The notes under the pieces are model-generated. The model saw only the letters and a program-made list of their open reading frames with translations, was not told the DNA's origin and made no database searches. Source: Bacillus velezensis (lineage in GTDB: Bacteria > Bacillota > Bacilli > Bacillales > Bacillaceae). From it: a DNA stretch of 52,944 nucleotides. Each line of letters begins with the position of its first letter. Position 1 is the stretch's first letter. This document shows positions 44,357-52,039 of this stretch, one piece after another. The position numbers and the translations under genes are program-made. The stretch is taken from positions 1 to 52,944 of the forward strand of contig NZ_LLZC01000002.1 of NCBI RefSeq assembly GCF_001461825.1, given 5' to 3'.

Positions 44357-45454
44357 ATGGCTTACGAAGCAAAAACAAATTGGCTTCCAGACGACCCGAT
44401 TAACGAAGGTGATGTTAACCGCTGGGAAAAAGGAATAAAAGACGCCCATACGGACCTTGCATCTCATAAAAACGACATGAATAACCCGCATAAAACGACA
44501 AAGGGACAAGTCGGCCTCGGGAACGTGGACAACGTGCAGCAGGCTCCGAAACGAGACTTTGATATTCATGTGAATGATGCTGAACTTCATATCAATAAAG
44601 AAGAGCGGGAAAACTGGAACAACAAAGAAACCCCTGAAGGAGCAAAAGAAAAAGCTAAGCAGGCATTGACTGATGCTATCAATTATGTGGATTCCAATTT
44701 CAAAAACGAGAACCTAATTTGCATTCGTGATGGAGATGAAAGAGCGATCGTCGATGCAAGAACACCAGGCACTGATTACCCTGAAGGAATAACTTTTATG
44801 GGTATCTATGAGGGCAATGACACAGGCTACCCTCTTGGCTATGGCTTAATTAAAAATGAAAATTTAAACAAATGGCGCTTTGCTCAGTATTTCTATGGTA
44901 ATGGCGATGGAACAAAGAGGAAGAATATCGGGACATGGATCCGCCATTGGTGGGATAGTACAGGCTGGACAAAATGGGAAAAGATATCAGGTTTTGCTCA
45001 CGCAAGTGTGGGAGTATCCGATGTTCAATATTTAAAGCAGATTGATCACACCAAGATAGCTTTTAATCGAAAAATAAAAGACAGTCATGATGCTTTTGAT
45101 ATTAAAAATAATAGATTTGTCGCGCCGAATGATGGAATGTACTTGGTGAATGTTGGGCTTTATATGATCAATTACGCTATGTATATCAACTTTCATTTGA
45201 AGGTGTATCTGAACGGAAAAGAGTATAAAACCCTTGACCACTATAGAGGATATTTTGATAACGGCAAAGAAATGAATTTAGGGTTAAACGGAACAGCCAC
45301 TATTCCAATGAACAAGGGCGATTATGTGGAAATCTTCTGCTACTGTAATTATGGCGGAGATGAAACCGTCAAGAGAGGCATTACTGATAAGAATGATGTT
45401 TACAACTTCTTTGATATTCAAGAAGTTGGAGGATTAAATTATGCCAATGTGTGA
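44357..45454 (+). CDS. Tail fibre / receptor-binding protein
   Basis: 365 aa. Residues 1-100 are the baseplate-attachment part common in Bacillus fibres (LPDDPINEGDVNRWEKGI, HKTTKGQVGLGNVDNVQQ). Residues 115-210 carry a pyocin-knob-like strand region (WIRHWWDSTGWTKWEKI). The last 140 residues are a beta-jelly-roll resembling C1q-type heads. It takes the place of PBSX xkdV and probably decides the host range. Confidence 0.85.
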   Translation: MAYEAKTNWLPDDPINEGDVNRWEKGIKDAHTDLASHKNDMNNPHKTTKGQVGLGNVDNVQQAPKRDFDIHVNDAELHINKEERENWNNKETPEGAKEKAKQALTDAINYVDSNFKNENLICIRDGDERAIVDARTPGTDYPEGITFMGIYEGNDTGYPLGYGLIKNENLNKWRFAQYFYGNGDGTKRKNIGTWIRHWWDSTGWTKWEKISGFAHASVGVSDVQYLKQIDHTKIAFNRKIKDSHDAFDIKNNRFVAPNDGMYLVNVGLYMINYAMYINFHLKVYLNGKEYKTLDHYRGYFDNGKEMNLGLNGTATIPMNKGDYVEIFCYCNYGGDETVKRGITDKNDVYNFFDIQEVGGLNYANV

Positions 45455-45465
45455 GGAGGTAAAAA

Positions 45466-45804
45466 ATGAATATAGGTGAAGCAATCCTTTATAAATATCC
45501 CGATGCCGATCCGACTAAAGATTTTATCATTCAGAATAATGGCGATGGTACCCCCTCTTACATTGCACGATGGAATATCCGGGCTCCTATCCCTACAGAA
45601 GCGGATTTACAAGCTTGGTGGGACGAATTAAAACAAAATCCGCCATTTGAACTGCCTGATCAAATTCAATTACTGGCACAGAAGCTTTCGGAAGAAAAAC
45701 TGGCCCGTAAACAGCTTGAAGAATTAAATCAAACACTTGGACGGCAGCTATCGGAACTAAAGCTCGCCATTATGTCATGGATAGAGAGGGATGAATCAAA
45801 ATGA
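45466..45804 (+). CDS. xkdW: XkdW-like tail protein
   Basis: 112 aa. The N-terminus (MNIGEAILYKYPDADPTKDF, then AYIARWN-type strands) and a C-terminal coiled coil match XkdW. It lies between fibre and XkdX as in PBSX. Possibly a fibre chaperone or attachment part. ATGA links it to xkdX. Confidence 0.85.
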   Translation: MNIGEAILYKYPDADPTKDFIIQNNGDGTPSYIARWNIRAPIPTEADLQAWWDELKQNPPFELPDQIQLLAQKLSEEKLARKQLEELNQTLGRQLSELKLAIMSWIERDESK

Positions 45805-45965
45805 ATTATTGGGTATTGGCACTATATTATAAATGGGCCACTCCGGAGATGGTGAAAAAGGCAATGTATTACGACGATTGTTCTGCAGCCGATTTACAGC
45901 AGGGCGTTGAAAAGAAGCTCGTTACCCCGGAACAGTATATAGAGATCACTGGTAAAGCCTTATAG
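45801..45965 (+). CDS. xkdX: XkdX-family protein
   Basis: 54 aa, ending at TAG 45963-45965. The pattern YYKWATPEMVKKAMYYDDCSAADLQQGV and a C-terminal VTPEQYIEITG are diagnostic for the XkdX family of short tail-region proteins. Its stop codon lies inside a terminator hairpin. Confidence 0.9.
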   Translation: MNYWVLALYYKWATPEMVKKAMYYDDCSAADLQQGVEKKLVTPEQYIEITGKAL

Positions 45966-45977
45966 GCTTTTTTATTT
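45954..45977 (+). terminator. Terminator at the end of xkdX
   Basis: AAAGCC and GGCTTT pair over a short loop and are followed by a T run. It overlaps the xkdX stop codon. Confidence 0.7.
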
Positions 45978-46060
45978 TGCCTTGAAGGGGGTGAGACGTT
46001 GTCATAAGTTTGAAAAAAATCTGCTCAAATAAATAAAAACTTTTATGAAGGAGGACAATT

Positions 46061-46963
46061 ATGTCATCTTTAGGATTTACCTTTCCAACGGATGCCGCGG
46101 GAAAGCCGGGCGCAGTAAAACCATTTAGAGAAGGGAAAAGCGACTTTGTTGAGCCAGTTGCAGATATTTCAGGAACAGCAGAACTTCTGACTAATGCAAC
46201 GTTAAAGGCCACAGATTCTTATAGCCAATACGGCCAGGATAGATTGGGACCGATCTTAATTTCTAAAATCAAAGGCGCTGCATATTCAGATCGTGAAGGG
46301 ACTTTATTTATCGAGCAAAGTAACGATAATGTTTCATGGTCCACCATCACATCATTAGAAGTGAAAGCCAATACTCTATCAGAGACTGATTGGGTCGATT
46401 TATCACAGAGATACTACCGCTTCAGATATGCGAATGGTAACCTGCAACAATCAGAATTTTTACTGTATCAGTCGCTCGGGGCAGGCCAGGGAGATGTGAA
46501 GATTCGGGATTCAGTCTCAATTGAATCTGATAAACCGCTCCCGCTTGAATTTACATCAAGCAATGTAACCAAAGACGGCCGCTTAAAGGTAGAAACCCAA
46601 GGAATCGCGATTAATCCGGCTGATTTTGAAAGTGTACAGGCTAAAACAGCCGATATCGTTTTTCATGACAAAGTGGAGACCCCAGGTGAGGGGAATATTT
46701 TGAAAGTCGGTTCCTTTAAAACATTATTGATTGAAGTCTATGGCACGGCTGATACAAGTGAATTGAAGTTCTGGGGGAAATCTCTTTCAGGAACAAAACG
46801 CCCGCTGCGCGGCCAAAAAGTTGACGACGGCACTCTGGCTATAAGCACAGTCGGGAAGTCAGAAGCTTGGACTTTTGATATTACAGGATTCAAAGAGATC
46901 GTGATGGAGATTACCGCTTTAAATAATGGGAACTTTTCCGTAAAAGGGACAGCCGTCTCATAA
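46061..46963 (+). CDS. xepA: XepA-like lysis-associated protein
   Basis: 300 aa after AAGGAGG. Two beta-sandwich parts (about 30-150 and 190-300), as in the PBSX exported protein XepA and SPbeta YomS-type relatives. There is no signal peptide. It lies directly before the holin genes as in PBSX. XepA is linked to lysis and release, but its reaction is unknown. Confidence 0.82.
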   Translation: MSSLGFTFPTDAAGKPGAVKPFREGKSDFVEPVADISGTAELLTNATLKATDSYSQYGQDRLGPILISKIKGAAYSDREGTLFIEQSNDNVSWSTITSLEVKANTLSETDWVDLSQRYYRFRYANGNLQQSEFLLYQSLGAGQGDVKIRDSVSIESDKPLPLEFTSSNVTKDGRLKVETQGIAINPADFESVQAKTADIVFHDKVETPGEGNILKVGSFKTLLIEVYGTADTSELKFWGKSLSGTKRPLRGQKVDDGTLAISTVGKSEAWTFDITGFKEIVMEITALNNGNFSVKGTAVS

Positions 46964-46984
46964 AATAGCGGCTGTCCTTTTTAA
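46942..46984 (+). terminator. Terminator overlapping the xepA end
   Basis: GGACAGCCG (46947-46955) and CGGCTGTCC (46969-46977) form a 9-bp stem with a T run. It may lower read-through into the lysis genes. Confidence 0.8.
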
Positions 46985-47033
46985 TTGCCTCATACAGGAG
47001 GTGAAAACGATGTAATAAAAGGGGGGCGTACTA

Positions 47034-47312
47034 ATGTCAGAAGTGACGGAGGTACCAGATGTGCATGTATTACAAAAAGAGATAATGGAAATGAAGACAG
47101 GTCAGAAAGCAATCGAACAGCGCGTAAATGTTCTTGAACGCGTTTCCGATAGGCAAGACCAGCAGATCATGACATTAAACGAAAAACTCAACAAGATCGA
47201 AGAGAACACAACTTGGATCAAGCGCACAATCACTGGCGCTATCATTACAGCGGTATGCACTGGCATTATTGGCGGCGCAATCGCTATTTTTTATACTGTT
47301 TTGCAGAAATAA
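47034..47312 (+). CDS. xhlA: Holin-associated protein XhlA
   Basis: 92 aa. The coiled N-terminal part (EVPDVHVLQKEIMEMK ... RQDQQIMTLNEKLNKIEENTTWIKR) and one C-terminal transmembrane segment (AIITAVCTGIIGGAIAIFYTVL) match XhlA. It works with XhlB and the endolysin in cell lysis. Confidence 0.95.
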   Translation: MSEVTEVPDVHVLQKEIMEMKTGQKAIEQRVNVLERVSDRQDQQIMTLNEKLNKIEENTTWIKRTITGAIITAVCTGIIGGAIAIFYTVLQK

Positions 47313-47324
47313 GGAGGAAAATAC

Positions 47325-47588
47325 ATGAAAAAATTTGAAAAAGGCACGGTCGTCCGGACGGTGCTTCTTTTAATTGCGCTTATTAACCAAACAATGTTGA
47401 TGTTTGGCAAATCACCTTTGGATATCACAGACGCACAAGTGAATCAGCTTGCTGATGCGCTGTACACTGCCGGCTCTGTAATATTTACTATCAGCACTAC
47501 GCTTGTAGCATGGTTCAAAAACAACTATGTGACTGAAAAAGGCCAAAAGCAAAGAGCCGTTTTAAAACAGCACGATTTGACCAAGTAA
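47325..47588 (+). CDS. xhlB: Holin XhlB
   Basis: 87 aa with two transmembrane segments ([37 protein letters not shown]). It has the usual [10 protein letters not shown] start of SPP1/PBSX holins. It forms the membrane lesion that releases the endolysin. It ends at a hairpin (47588-47612). Confidence 0.95.
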   Translation: MKKFEKGTVVRTVLLLIALINQTMLMFGKSPLDITDAQVNQLADALYTAGSVIFTISTTLVAWFKNNYVTEKGQKQRAVLKQHDLTK

Positions 47589-47612
47589 GGGCTACCGTTC
47601 GGCGGCCTTTTT
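47588..47612 (+). terminator. Hairpin between holin and endolysin genes
   Basis: GGCTACCG and CGGCGGCC pair with one mismatch and are followed by TTTTT. It is a probable attenuator that sets less endolysin mRNA relative to holin. Confidence 0.55.
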
Positions 47613-47642
47613 ATATTTCAAAACAGAATAGGAGAGATTTTT

Positions 47643-48797
47643 ATGTCAGCATACAGAAACCAATATATTGATATTAATAAATGGACGCGGCCGGGAATCA
47701 AAAATAACGGCGTGAAGAAACTGGTGGTGCATTACACGGCAAACCCCGGCGCGCCCGCTGCCAATCATTATAGATACTTTGGTCAAACGCTCCCCGCACA
47801 GAACAGAAATCTGTCTGAGAAGAAACAGACGTTTGCATCTGCACATATCTTTGTCGATCGTACAGAGGCTATTTGTATCATTCCGTTGAATGAGGTGGCC
47901 TATCATGCGAATGACGTTCAGCAATTCGTCAACGGGCAGCCTTACCGAGGTGTCGCGGCGCTGAAGCCGAATGCGAATTTCTTATCTATCGGCGTGGAGC
48001 TTTGCATTGAAAAGAACGGCACTTTCCATCCGGATACCATTGCTCGTGCAGAACAAGTTTGTGCCGAGCTGTGCAAAATGTATAAACTCGATCCAATCAG
48101 TGACATTGTTCGACATTACGACATTACACATAAAATCTGCCCGGAGCCGTGGGTAAGCAACTCTAAAGGGTTTGCCGATTTTAAGACCCGTGTTGAAAAG
48201 CGAATGGATGGTGTGGTTGTAACGGCGCCTGTATCAAATCCGGATGTCACCCATACAGACACAGGAAGATTCATCAAAAACACGGTGGTTTCAAGCGATG
48301 GCCTTGTTTTACGTACACAACGGAGCGCCTCTTCTTCCATGGTGCTTAACCTGCCGAATGGCACGGTTGTAAAATATCAGCTTGGATCAACTGTCAACGG
48401 ATGGGGATATGTTGAATACACCAATTCAAAAGGCCAGACATTCCACGGATATGTGAATGTCTCCTATATCAAAAGCGATAATGAGCTGAAAAGCGGCGGC
48501 AAGAAGAAAGTAACAGCCTCAAAGCCAAAAAAACAAAAATCAAAATTCAGCCTACCTGCTGGCATTTTTAAAGTGACAAGCCCCTTAACAAAGGGACCCG
48601 CCGTGAAACAGATTCAGACAGCACTGGCGGCTCTCTATTACTATCCGGACAAAGGGGCGAAGAATAACGGAATAGATGGTGCATACGGACCGAAGACAGC
48701 AAATGCAGTCAAACGGTTCCAGTCCATGTATGGATTGACTGCGGATGGTATTTACGGACCGAATACGAAAACGAAGCTTGAGTCCCTTCTTAAATAA
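47643..48797 (+). CDS. blyA: N-acetylmuramoyl-L-alanine amidase endolysin, BlyA-like
   Basis: 384 aa. Amidase_2 domain (about 1-185) with likely zinc ligands in VVHYTAN, YHAND and RHYDITHKICPEP. An SH3-type domain (about 210-280, VLRTQRSASSSMVLNLPNG) and a C-terminal peptidoglycan-binding domain (about 305-384, VKQIQTALAALYYYPDKG) follow. This order matches SPbeta BlyA rather than PBSX XlyA. It cuts the amide bond between MurNAc and the stem peptide after holin action. Confidence 0.93.
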   Translation: MSAYRNQYIDINKWTRPGIKNNGVKKLVVHYTANPGAPAANHYRYFGQTLPAQNRNLSEKKQTFASAHIFVDRTEAICIIPLNEVAYHANDVQQFVNGQPYRGVAALKPNANFLSIGVELCIEKNGTFHPDTIARAEQVCAELCKMYKLDPISDIVRHYDITHKICPEPWVSNSKGFADFKTRVEKRMDGVVVTAPVSNPDVTHTDTGRFIKNTVVSSDGLVLRTQRSASSSMVLNLPNGTVVKYQLGSTVNGWGYVEYTNSKGQTFHGYVNVSYIKSDNELKSGGKKKVTASKPKKQKSKFSLPAGIFKVTSPLTKGPAVKQIQTALAALYYYPDKGAKNNGIDGAYGPKTANAVKRFQSMYGLTADGIYGPNTKTKLESLLK

Positions 48798-48803
48798 AAA
48801 ATG

Positions 48804-48832
48804 CCCTTCCAATTGGAAGGGTCCCATTTTTG
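48804..48832 (+). terminator. Terminator after the endolysin gene
   Basis: CCCTTCC-AATT-GGAAGGG is a perfect 7-bp stem, followed by TTTTT a few bases later. It ends the late operon. Confidence 0.82.
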
Positions 48833-49006
48833 ATCTTCTTTATTACAATACGTTAGATGCCTCATTTTATATTGGAAATCCCCAGTACAAACACCCTCAA
48901 GATATTAGGATAAGAGAATCGTATCAATTTAGAAAAATATCGCTAAGGAAATCCAAAGGTTAAAAGAGAAATAGAGAGTTCGACAATGAAAATTTGTAAA
49001 ATATGG

Positions 49007-49063
49007 TTGTTTGTTGTGGTTGGAAATGATATAACAATAATAGGTAATTCAAATCATTTCCAA
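49007..49063 (+). promoter_or_regulatory. Cargo promoter with 11-bp inverted repeat
   Basis: TTGTTT (49007-49012), a 17-bp spacer and TATAAC (49030-49035). TTGGAAATGAT (49020-49030) and ATCATTTCCAA (49053-49063) are exact inverted repeats. The left arm ends at the -10 box; the right arm ends directly before AGGAGG. Same layout as at 16423 and 26662. Confidence 0.75.
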
Positions 49064-49080
49064 AGGAGGAGTTGTTAAAC

Positions 49081-49614
49081 TTGGGTACTTTAAAGAAAAA
49101 TTGGAAGTCTGTTGTTGCTTTGCTTTGTGCTTTAGCTGTATCTCTAGCGGTATTTACGCCTTTTGCAAATGCTAAAACTTTATCTGAAGAGGATCAATTA
49201 GCACAAGATATGCAGTTCATTTTTGATGAAGCATCCCTTCTTAAAGATGGGAAGTACATCGTGAATGAGCAATTAGTCTCTGAAAAATTCGGTCCTGAGA
49301 ACGTTGCGTCTATTGTTGCCTTTGTTAAAATGGTTAATGGGGATAAACTTACTGAAGAAGATTTAAAAGGTGTTCCGAACCCAGACGGTGACTTCTCAAC
49401 AGCATCTTATATGGGTTGCTTAAAACAAAAAATCATCGACTTCACTGGGATTGGCTTTATTTCCGGAGGCCTGCAAAAATTACTTGAAAAAAAAATGTGG
49501 AAAGAAGCGGCTATTCAAATCATAAAAATTGTAGGGAAAAATGCAGTTAGAGGTGGAGTTGTTGGTTTAGCCGCGAGTCTCGCGTGGTTCAGTGTACGCT
49601 GTATAGGACAATAA
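49081..49614 (+). CDS. Secreted protein with peptide-toxin-like C-terminus
   Basis: 177 aa from TTG at 49081 (AAAGGAGGAG; TTG at 49072 is too close to the RBS). Signal peptide 1-31, cleavage after ANA. An acidic helical part (32-105) could be a propeptide. The C-terminal 70 residues are basic, hydrophobic and Gly-rich, with Cys near each end (YMGCLKQK ... SVRCIGQ) and segments such as RGGVVGLAASLAWF. This resembles a processed bacteriocin such as the SDP toxin in general form, though not in sequence. The family is not recognised. Confidence 0.75.
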   Translation: MGTLKKNWKSVVALLCALAVSLAVFTPFANAKTLSEEDQLAQDMQFIFDEASLLKDGKYIVNEQLVSEKFGPENVASIVAFVKMVNGDKLTEEDLKGVPNPDGDFSTASYMGCLKQKIIDFTGIGFISGGLQKLLEKKMWKEAAIQIIKIVGKNAVRGGVVGLAASLAWFSVRCIGQ

Positions 49615-49638
49615 GGATAATTGAAGGGATGGATTGAC

Positions 49639-49818
49639 ATGAATAGTATTAGGTACATATTGTATTTTGTGATTTCTTTCGTTTTACAACTTCTCTGGTT
49701 CTTCTTAGTAAAAGAAAATTCTAATGTAACTATACTAGACATGTTGATTATGTCTCTGTTATTCACATTATTTATGTTCATCTTAGATAAATTTCTCAAA
49801 AAAAAGCAGGCTGCATAA
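49639..49818 (+). CDS. Small two-helix membrane protein, possible immunity partner
   Basis: 59 aa from ATG at 49639 (GAAGGGATGG upstream; TTG at 49621 is an alternative). Two transmembrane segments (YILYFVISFVLQLLWFFLV; LDMLIMSLLFTLFMFILD) and a Lys-rich tail. It is coupled by a 24-base gap to the secreted protein gene and the pair ends with a terminator. This suggests an immunity or export role for the upstream peptide. Confidence 0.68.
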   Translation: MNSIRYILYFVISFVLQLLWFFLVKENSNVTILDMLIMSLLFTLFMFILDKFLKKKQAA

Positions 49819-49832
49819 GGCCTGCTTTTTTT
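49800..49832 (+). terminator. Terminator after the membrane protein
   Basis: GCAGGC (49806-49811) and GCCTGC (49820-49825), flanked by A and T runs, with seven T at the end. Works on both strands. Confidence 0.88.
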
Positions 49833-49884
49833 GTTGTAGACTTAAAACTCAAAACTAAGATTTATGATCAAGCCGAATGGAATT

Positions 49885-49928
49885 TTGCGGTTTTTTTTCG
49901 TTTAAACATAATTTGGAAATGTTAGAAT
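49885..49928 (+). promoter_or_regulatory. rap promoter region with ComA-like half site
   Basis: TTGCGG (49885-49890) equals one half of the ComA recognition element (TTGCGG, four bases, CCGCAA), but the second half is not present. A weak -35 (GTTTAA) and TAGAAT (49923-49928) with 17-bp spacing follow. Control by ComA is possible, not shown. Confidence 0.4.
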
Positions 49929-49953
49929 ATTATATAAAAGGAGGAGTGGCCTT

Positions 49954-51081
49954 GTGAGTTCTGTTTTACCATCATCAGAGGTAGGCGTTAAGATTAATGA
50001 ATGGTACAAAATGATACGTCAGTTCAGTGTTCCGGATGCGGAGATTTTGAAAGCGGAAGTGGAACAAGAAATCAATGAGATGGAAGAAGACGAGTATCTA
50101 CTGATTTACTACACCCTCATGAAATTCCGCCATCAGCTCATGCTGGATTATTTAGAACCGGTGACTACCCGTGTGAGACCGACAATTGACGAGCTGCTGG
50201 AAAAAATCGAAGCGTCAAATAAAGGAATTTCCGGCCTGCTGTGCTATTATTCTTTATTTTTCCGCGGCATGTATGAATTTGATCAAAAGCAGTATGTAAA
50301 GGCGATCGGCTTTTATAGAGAGGCTGAAAAACAACTCGTTCATGTGCATGATGAAATTGAGAGAGCGGAGTTTCATTTTAAACTGGCTGAAGCATATTAC
50401 GGTATGAAACAAAGCCACGTCTCTATGCATCACGTAAAGCAAGCGCTCGATATTTACGATCAGTATGAGTTGTATAAGGTCCGGAAAATTCAATGTCTAT
50501 TTGTCATATCAGGGAATTATATTGATTTTAAGCGTTATGAGAAGAGTCAGCCGCATCTTGAAAAGGCTCTTGAATTATCAAAAGAGTTAGATAACAAGAG
50601 ATTGATTAGTTCTGCCCTTTATAATTTGGGTACAAATTTCGGAGATAGGGGCGACTATGAAAAGGCTGAGATATTTTTAAGGCAAGCAGTTGAGATAACC
50701 GAAAAAGCAAAACTGAGCAACTTGCCGCACTCTTTATTTTCTTATGCAAAATTCCTTTTTAAACAGGGGAAAATGGCTGAGGGTATCCAAGCAAGCAAAA
50801 AAGGTTTGTCGGCCGCGGTATATCAAGGCGATAAGCTTTTTGAAAATCTTCAGGGGTATCTGAAGGCACTTTATGTGGATGCAGTGGATCAACAGGGAGT
50901 TAATGAAACAATTGAGTATCTGGAGAAGAATAAGAATTACTCATATGTTGAAGATATTGCCTGCGAAACTGCATCTGTTTACGCAGATTCAAGGGAGTTT
51001 GAGAATTCTTATTTTTATCATAAAAAAATGGTTGATACGCAAACACAAATTCAAAGGGGAGAGTGCCTGTATGAATTTTAA
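49954..51081 (+). CDS. Rap-family response regulator aspartate phosphatase
   Basis: 375 aa from GTG at 49954 (AAAAGGAGG). Family-typical length. Residues 1-75 are the N-terminal three-helix bundle (VGVKINEWYKMIRQF ... LLIYYTLMKFRHQLML), followed by TPR repeats to the end (AEFHFKLAEAYYGMKQS, LISSALYNLGTNFGDRGDYEKAE). Rap proteins dephosphorylate Spo0F or block ComA, and their Phr peptide turns them off. The phr gene overlaps its 3' end. In a prophage it may alter host development or sense lysogen density. Confidence 0.95.
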   Translation: MSSVLPSSEVGVKINEWYKMIRQFSVPDAEILKAEVEQEINEMEEDEYLLIYYTLMKFRHQLMLDYLEPVTTRVRPTIDELLEKIEASNKGISGLLCYYSLFFRGMYEFDQKQYVKAIGFYREAEKQLVHVHDEIERAEFHFKLAEAYYGMKQSHVSMHHVKQALDIYDQYELYKVRKIQCLFVISGNYIDFKRYEKSQPHLEKALELSKELDNKRLISSALYNLGTNFGDRGDYEKAEIFLRQAVEITEKAKLSNLPHSLFSYAKFLFKQGKMAEGIQASKKGLSAAVYQGDKLFENLQGYLKALYVDAVDQQGVNETIEYLEKNKNYSYVEDIACETASVYADSREFENSYFYHKKMVDTQTQIQRGECLYEF

Positions 51082-51202
51082 AAAGAGTATCTTCATCGTC
51101 CTAGGTCTGTCATTGACTTTAGTATGTGGATTGGGTATGAACTCAGTAGAAAAACAAGCACAAGATACAATCAAAGTAGCTTCAGATCGCCTTCAAACTT
51201 GA
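51071..51202 (+). CDS. Phr pre-peptide for the prophage Rap
   Basis: 43 aa, overlapping rap by 11 bases in another frame. The Lys-containing start and hydrophobic core (KKSIFIVLGLSLTLVCGLGM) form an export signal. The C-terminus is VASDRLQT. By comparison with PhrA (ARNQT) and PhrH-type peptides, the active peptide is probably DRLQT or SDRLQT. A terminator follows. Confidence 0.85.
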   Translation: MNFKKSIFIVLGLSLTLVCGLGMNSVEKQAQDTIKVASDRLQT

Positions 51203-51211
51203 ATAGCTTAC

Positions 51212-51237
51212 GCCTTTTCTTCGGAAAAGGCTTTTTT
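51212..51237 (+). terminator. Terminator after phr
   Basis: GCCTTTTC-TTCG-GAAAAGGC with six T. Confidence 0.92.
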
Positions 51238-51258
51238 AGTTTCCTCATTATAATGTAT

Positions 51259-51447
51259 TCAAAACATCCATCTGTTTTTTTTCTTATTCCATTTCAACAT
51301 CCGCTGCCGCATAAGGTTCTTGACCGCTTCACGTATAGTCTGTTCATCTTTACCGGTTTTCCTCTTCAACTCATCCAAGGAGGGATCTTTCCCGAATTGG
51401 GTCATGTTAAAGATTATCCGGTACACTTTCCGCTCGAAATCATTCAT
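51259..51447 (-). CDS. Small winged-helix-like protein, SOS-box controlled
   Basis: 62 aa from ATG at 51447 with GAGGAGG upstream. The longer open frame to 51645 lacks an RBS. It looks like a wHTH (PSLDELKRKTGKDEQTIREAVKNLMRQRMLKW). It diverges from the 51555 gene; a LexA-like box lies in its promoter. Confidence 0.72.
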   Translation of the reverse strand: MNDFERKVYRIIFNMTQFGKDPSLDELKRKTGKDEQTIREAVKNLMRQRMLKWNKKKNRWMF

Positions 51448-51468
51448 TCGAAATACCTCCTCGAGTAA

Positions 51469-51528
51469 ATAATACCAGAACAAACATTCCCTTTTCAACT
51501 TGATGTAGAACAAAGGTTCGTATAAAAT
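51469..51528. promoter_or_regulatory. Divergent promoters with two LexA-type boxes
   Basis: Plus: TTGATG (51500-51505), 17 bp, TAAAAT (51523-51528), with GAACAAAGGTTCG (51508-51520) in the spacer, a good match to GAAC-N4-GTTC. Minus: TTGAAA (51498-51493), 18 bp, extended TGGTATTAT (-10 at 51474-51469), with GAACAAACATTC (51478-51489), one mismatch, in its spacer. Confidence 0.75.
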
Positions 51529-51554
51529 AATAGTAAAGAAGGAGGGGGCGCAGC

Positions 51555-51782
51555 TTGCATTCATTGTTAAACCGCTCATTAAATGAAAAATCAACGCTGG
51601 ACATGATCTACATAAAGAATGATGGGACAATATCGAAGAGAGCAATCATAGTACATCAAATCAAGAATCAATACATTCGTGCGTTCTGTTTTAAAAGTAG
51701 ACAGACAAAAACTTTCAGGATGGATAATATTCTCGCTGTGGCCCCCTCTAATTATAGAAGGGGAATCAGCAATCATGCGTAA
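51555..51782 (+). CDS. Small WYL-like domain protein, SOS-box controlled
   Basis: 75 aa from TTG at 51555 (AAGGAGGGGG). The pattern IYIKNDGTISKRAIIVHQIKN and AFCFKSRQTKTFRMDNILAV resembles the beta-rich part of WYL domains. Such small proteins accompany SOS-controlled loci in Bacillus. It overlaps the LexA-like gene by 8 bases. Confidence 0.68.
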   Translation: MHSLLNRSLNEKSTLDMIYIKNDGTISKRAIIVHQIKNQYIRAFCFKSRQTKTFRMDNILAVAPSNYRRGISNHA

Positions 51783-51984
51783 TCTTACAAAAAGGCAAGA
51801 AGATGCTTTAAACGCGATATCGAATTTCTTAAATCAGTATGGAGTGGCCCCAACACATCGGGAGTTAATGGAGGAACTTGGTTTGCGGTCCACCAGTTCG
51901 GTAAAGGGGCTGCTGGATAGGTTAAGAGAAAAGAATTACGTAACATGGCAAGAAGGATTACCGCGGACAATTAAATTATTATAA
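51775..51984 (+). CDS. LexA DNA-binding domain without peptidase domain
   Basis: 69 aa from ATG at 51775 (AGAAGGGGAA upstream). The whole protein aligns with the N-terminal wHTH of LexA (LTKRQEDALNAISNFL, APTHRELMEELGLRSTSSVKGLLDRL). It has no cleavage site and no Ser-Lys dyad, so RecA could not inactivate it. It is cotranscribed from a promoter with a LexA-type box and may bind that box. Confidence 0.85.
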   Translation: MRNLTKRQEDALNAISNFLNQYGVAPTHRELMEELGLRSTSSVKGLLDRLREKNYVTWQEGLPRTIKLL

Positions 51985-51987
51985 GGA

Positions 51988-52018
51988 AGAGCCCTGGATA
52001 AGTAAGGGCTCTTTTTTA
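51988..52018 (+). terminator. Terminator after the LexA-like gene
   Basis: AGAGCCC (51988-51994) and GGGCTCT (52006-52012) with six T. Last phage gene unit ends here. Confidence 0.88.
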
Positions 52019-52039
52019 TTGCGGCGAAACCTGGATGTA

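Noticed and set aside
48745..48963. 72-aa frame after the endolysin
   Set aside because: Overlaps the endolysin end and its terminator; no RBS.
49954..51202. Arbitrium AimR-AimP system
   Set aside because: The protein is a Rap type with phosphatase-type N-terminal bundle and a Phr partner; no HTH domain as in AimR.
51124..51468. 114-aa plus-strand frame across the phr terminator
   Set aside because: Runs through phr, a terminator and an antisense gene; no RBS.
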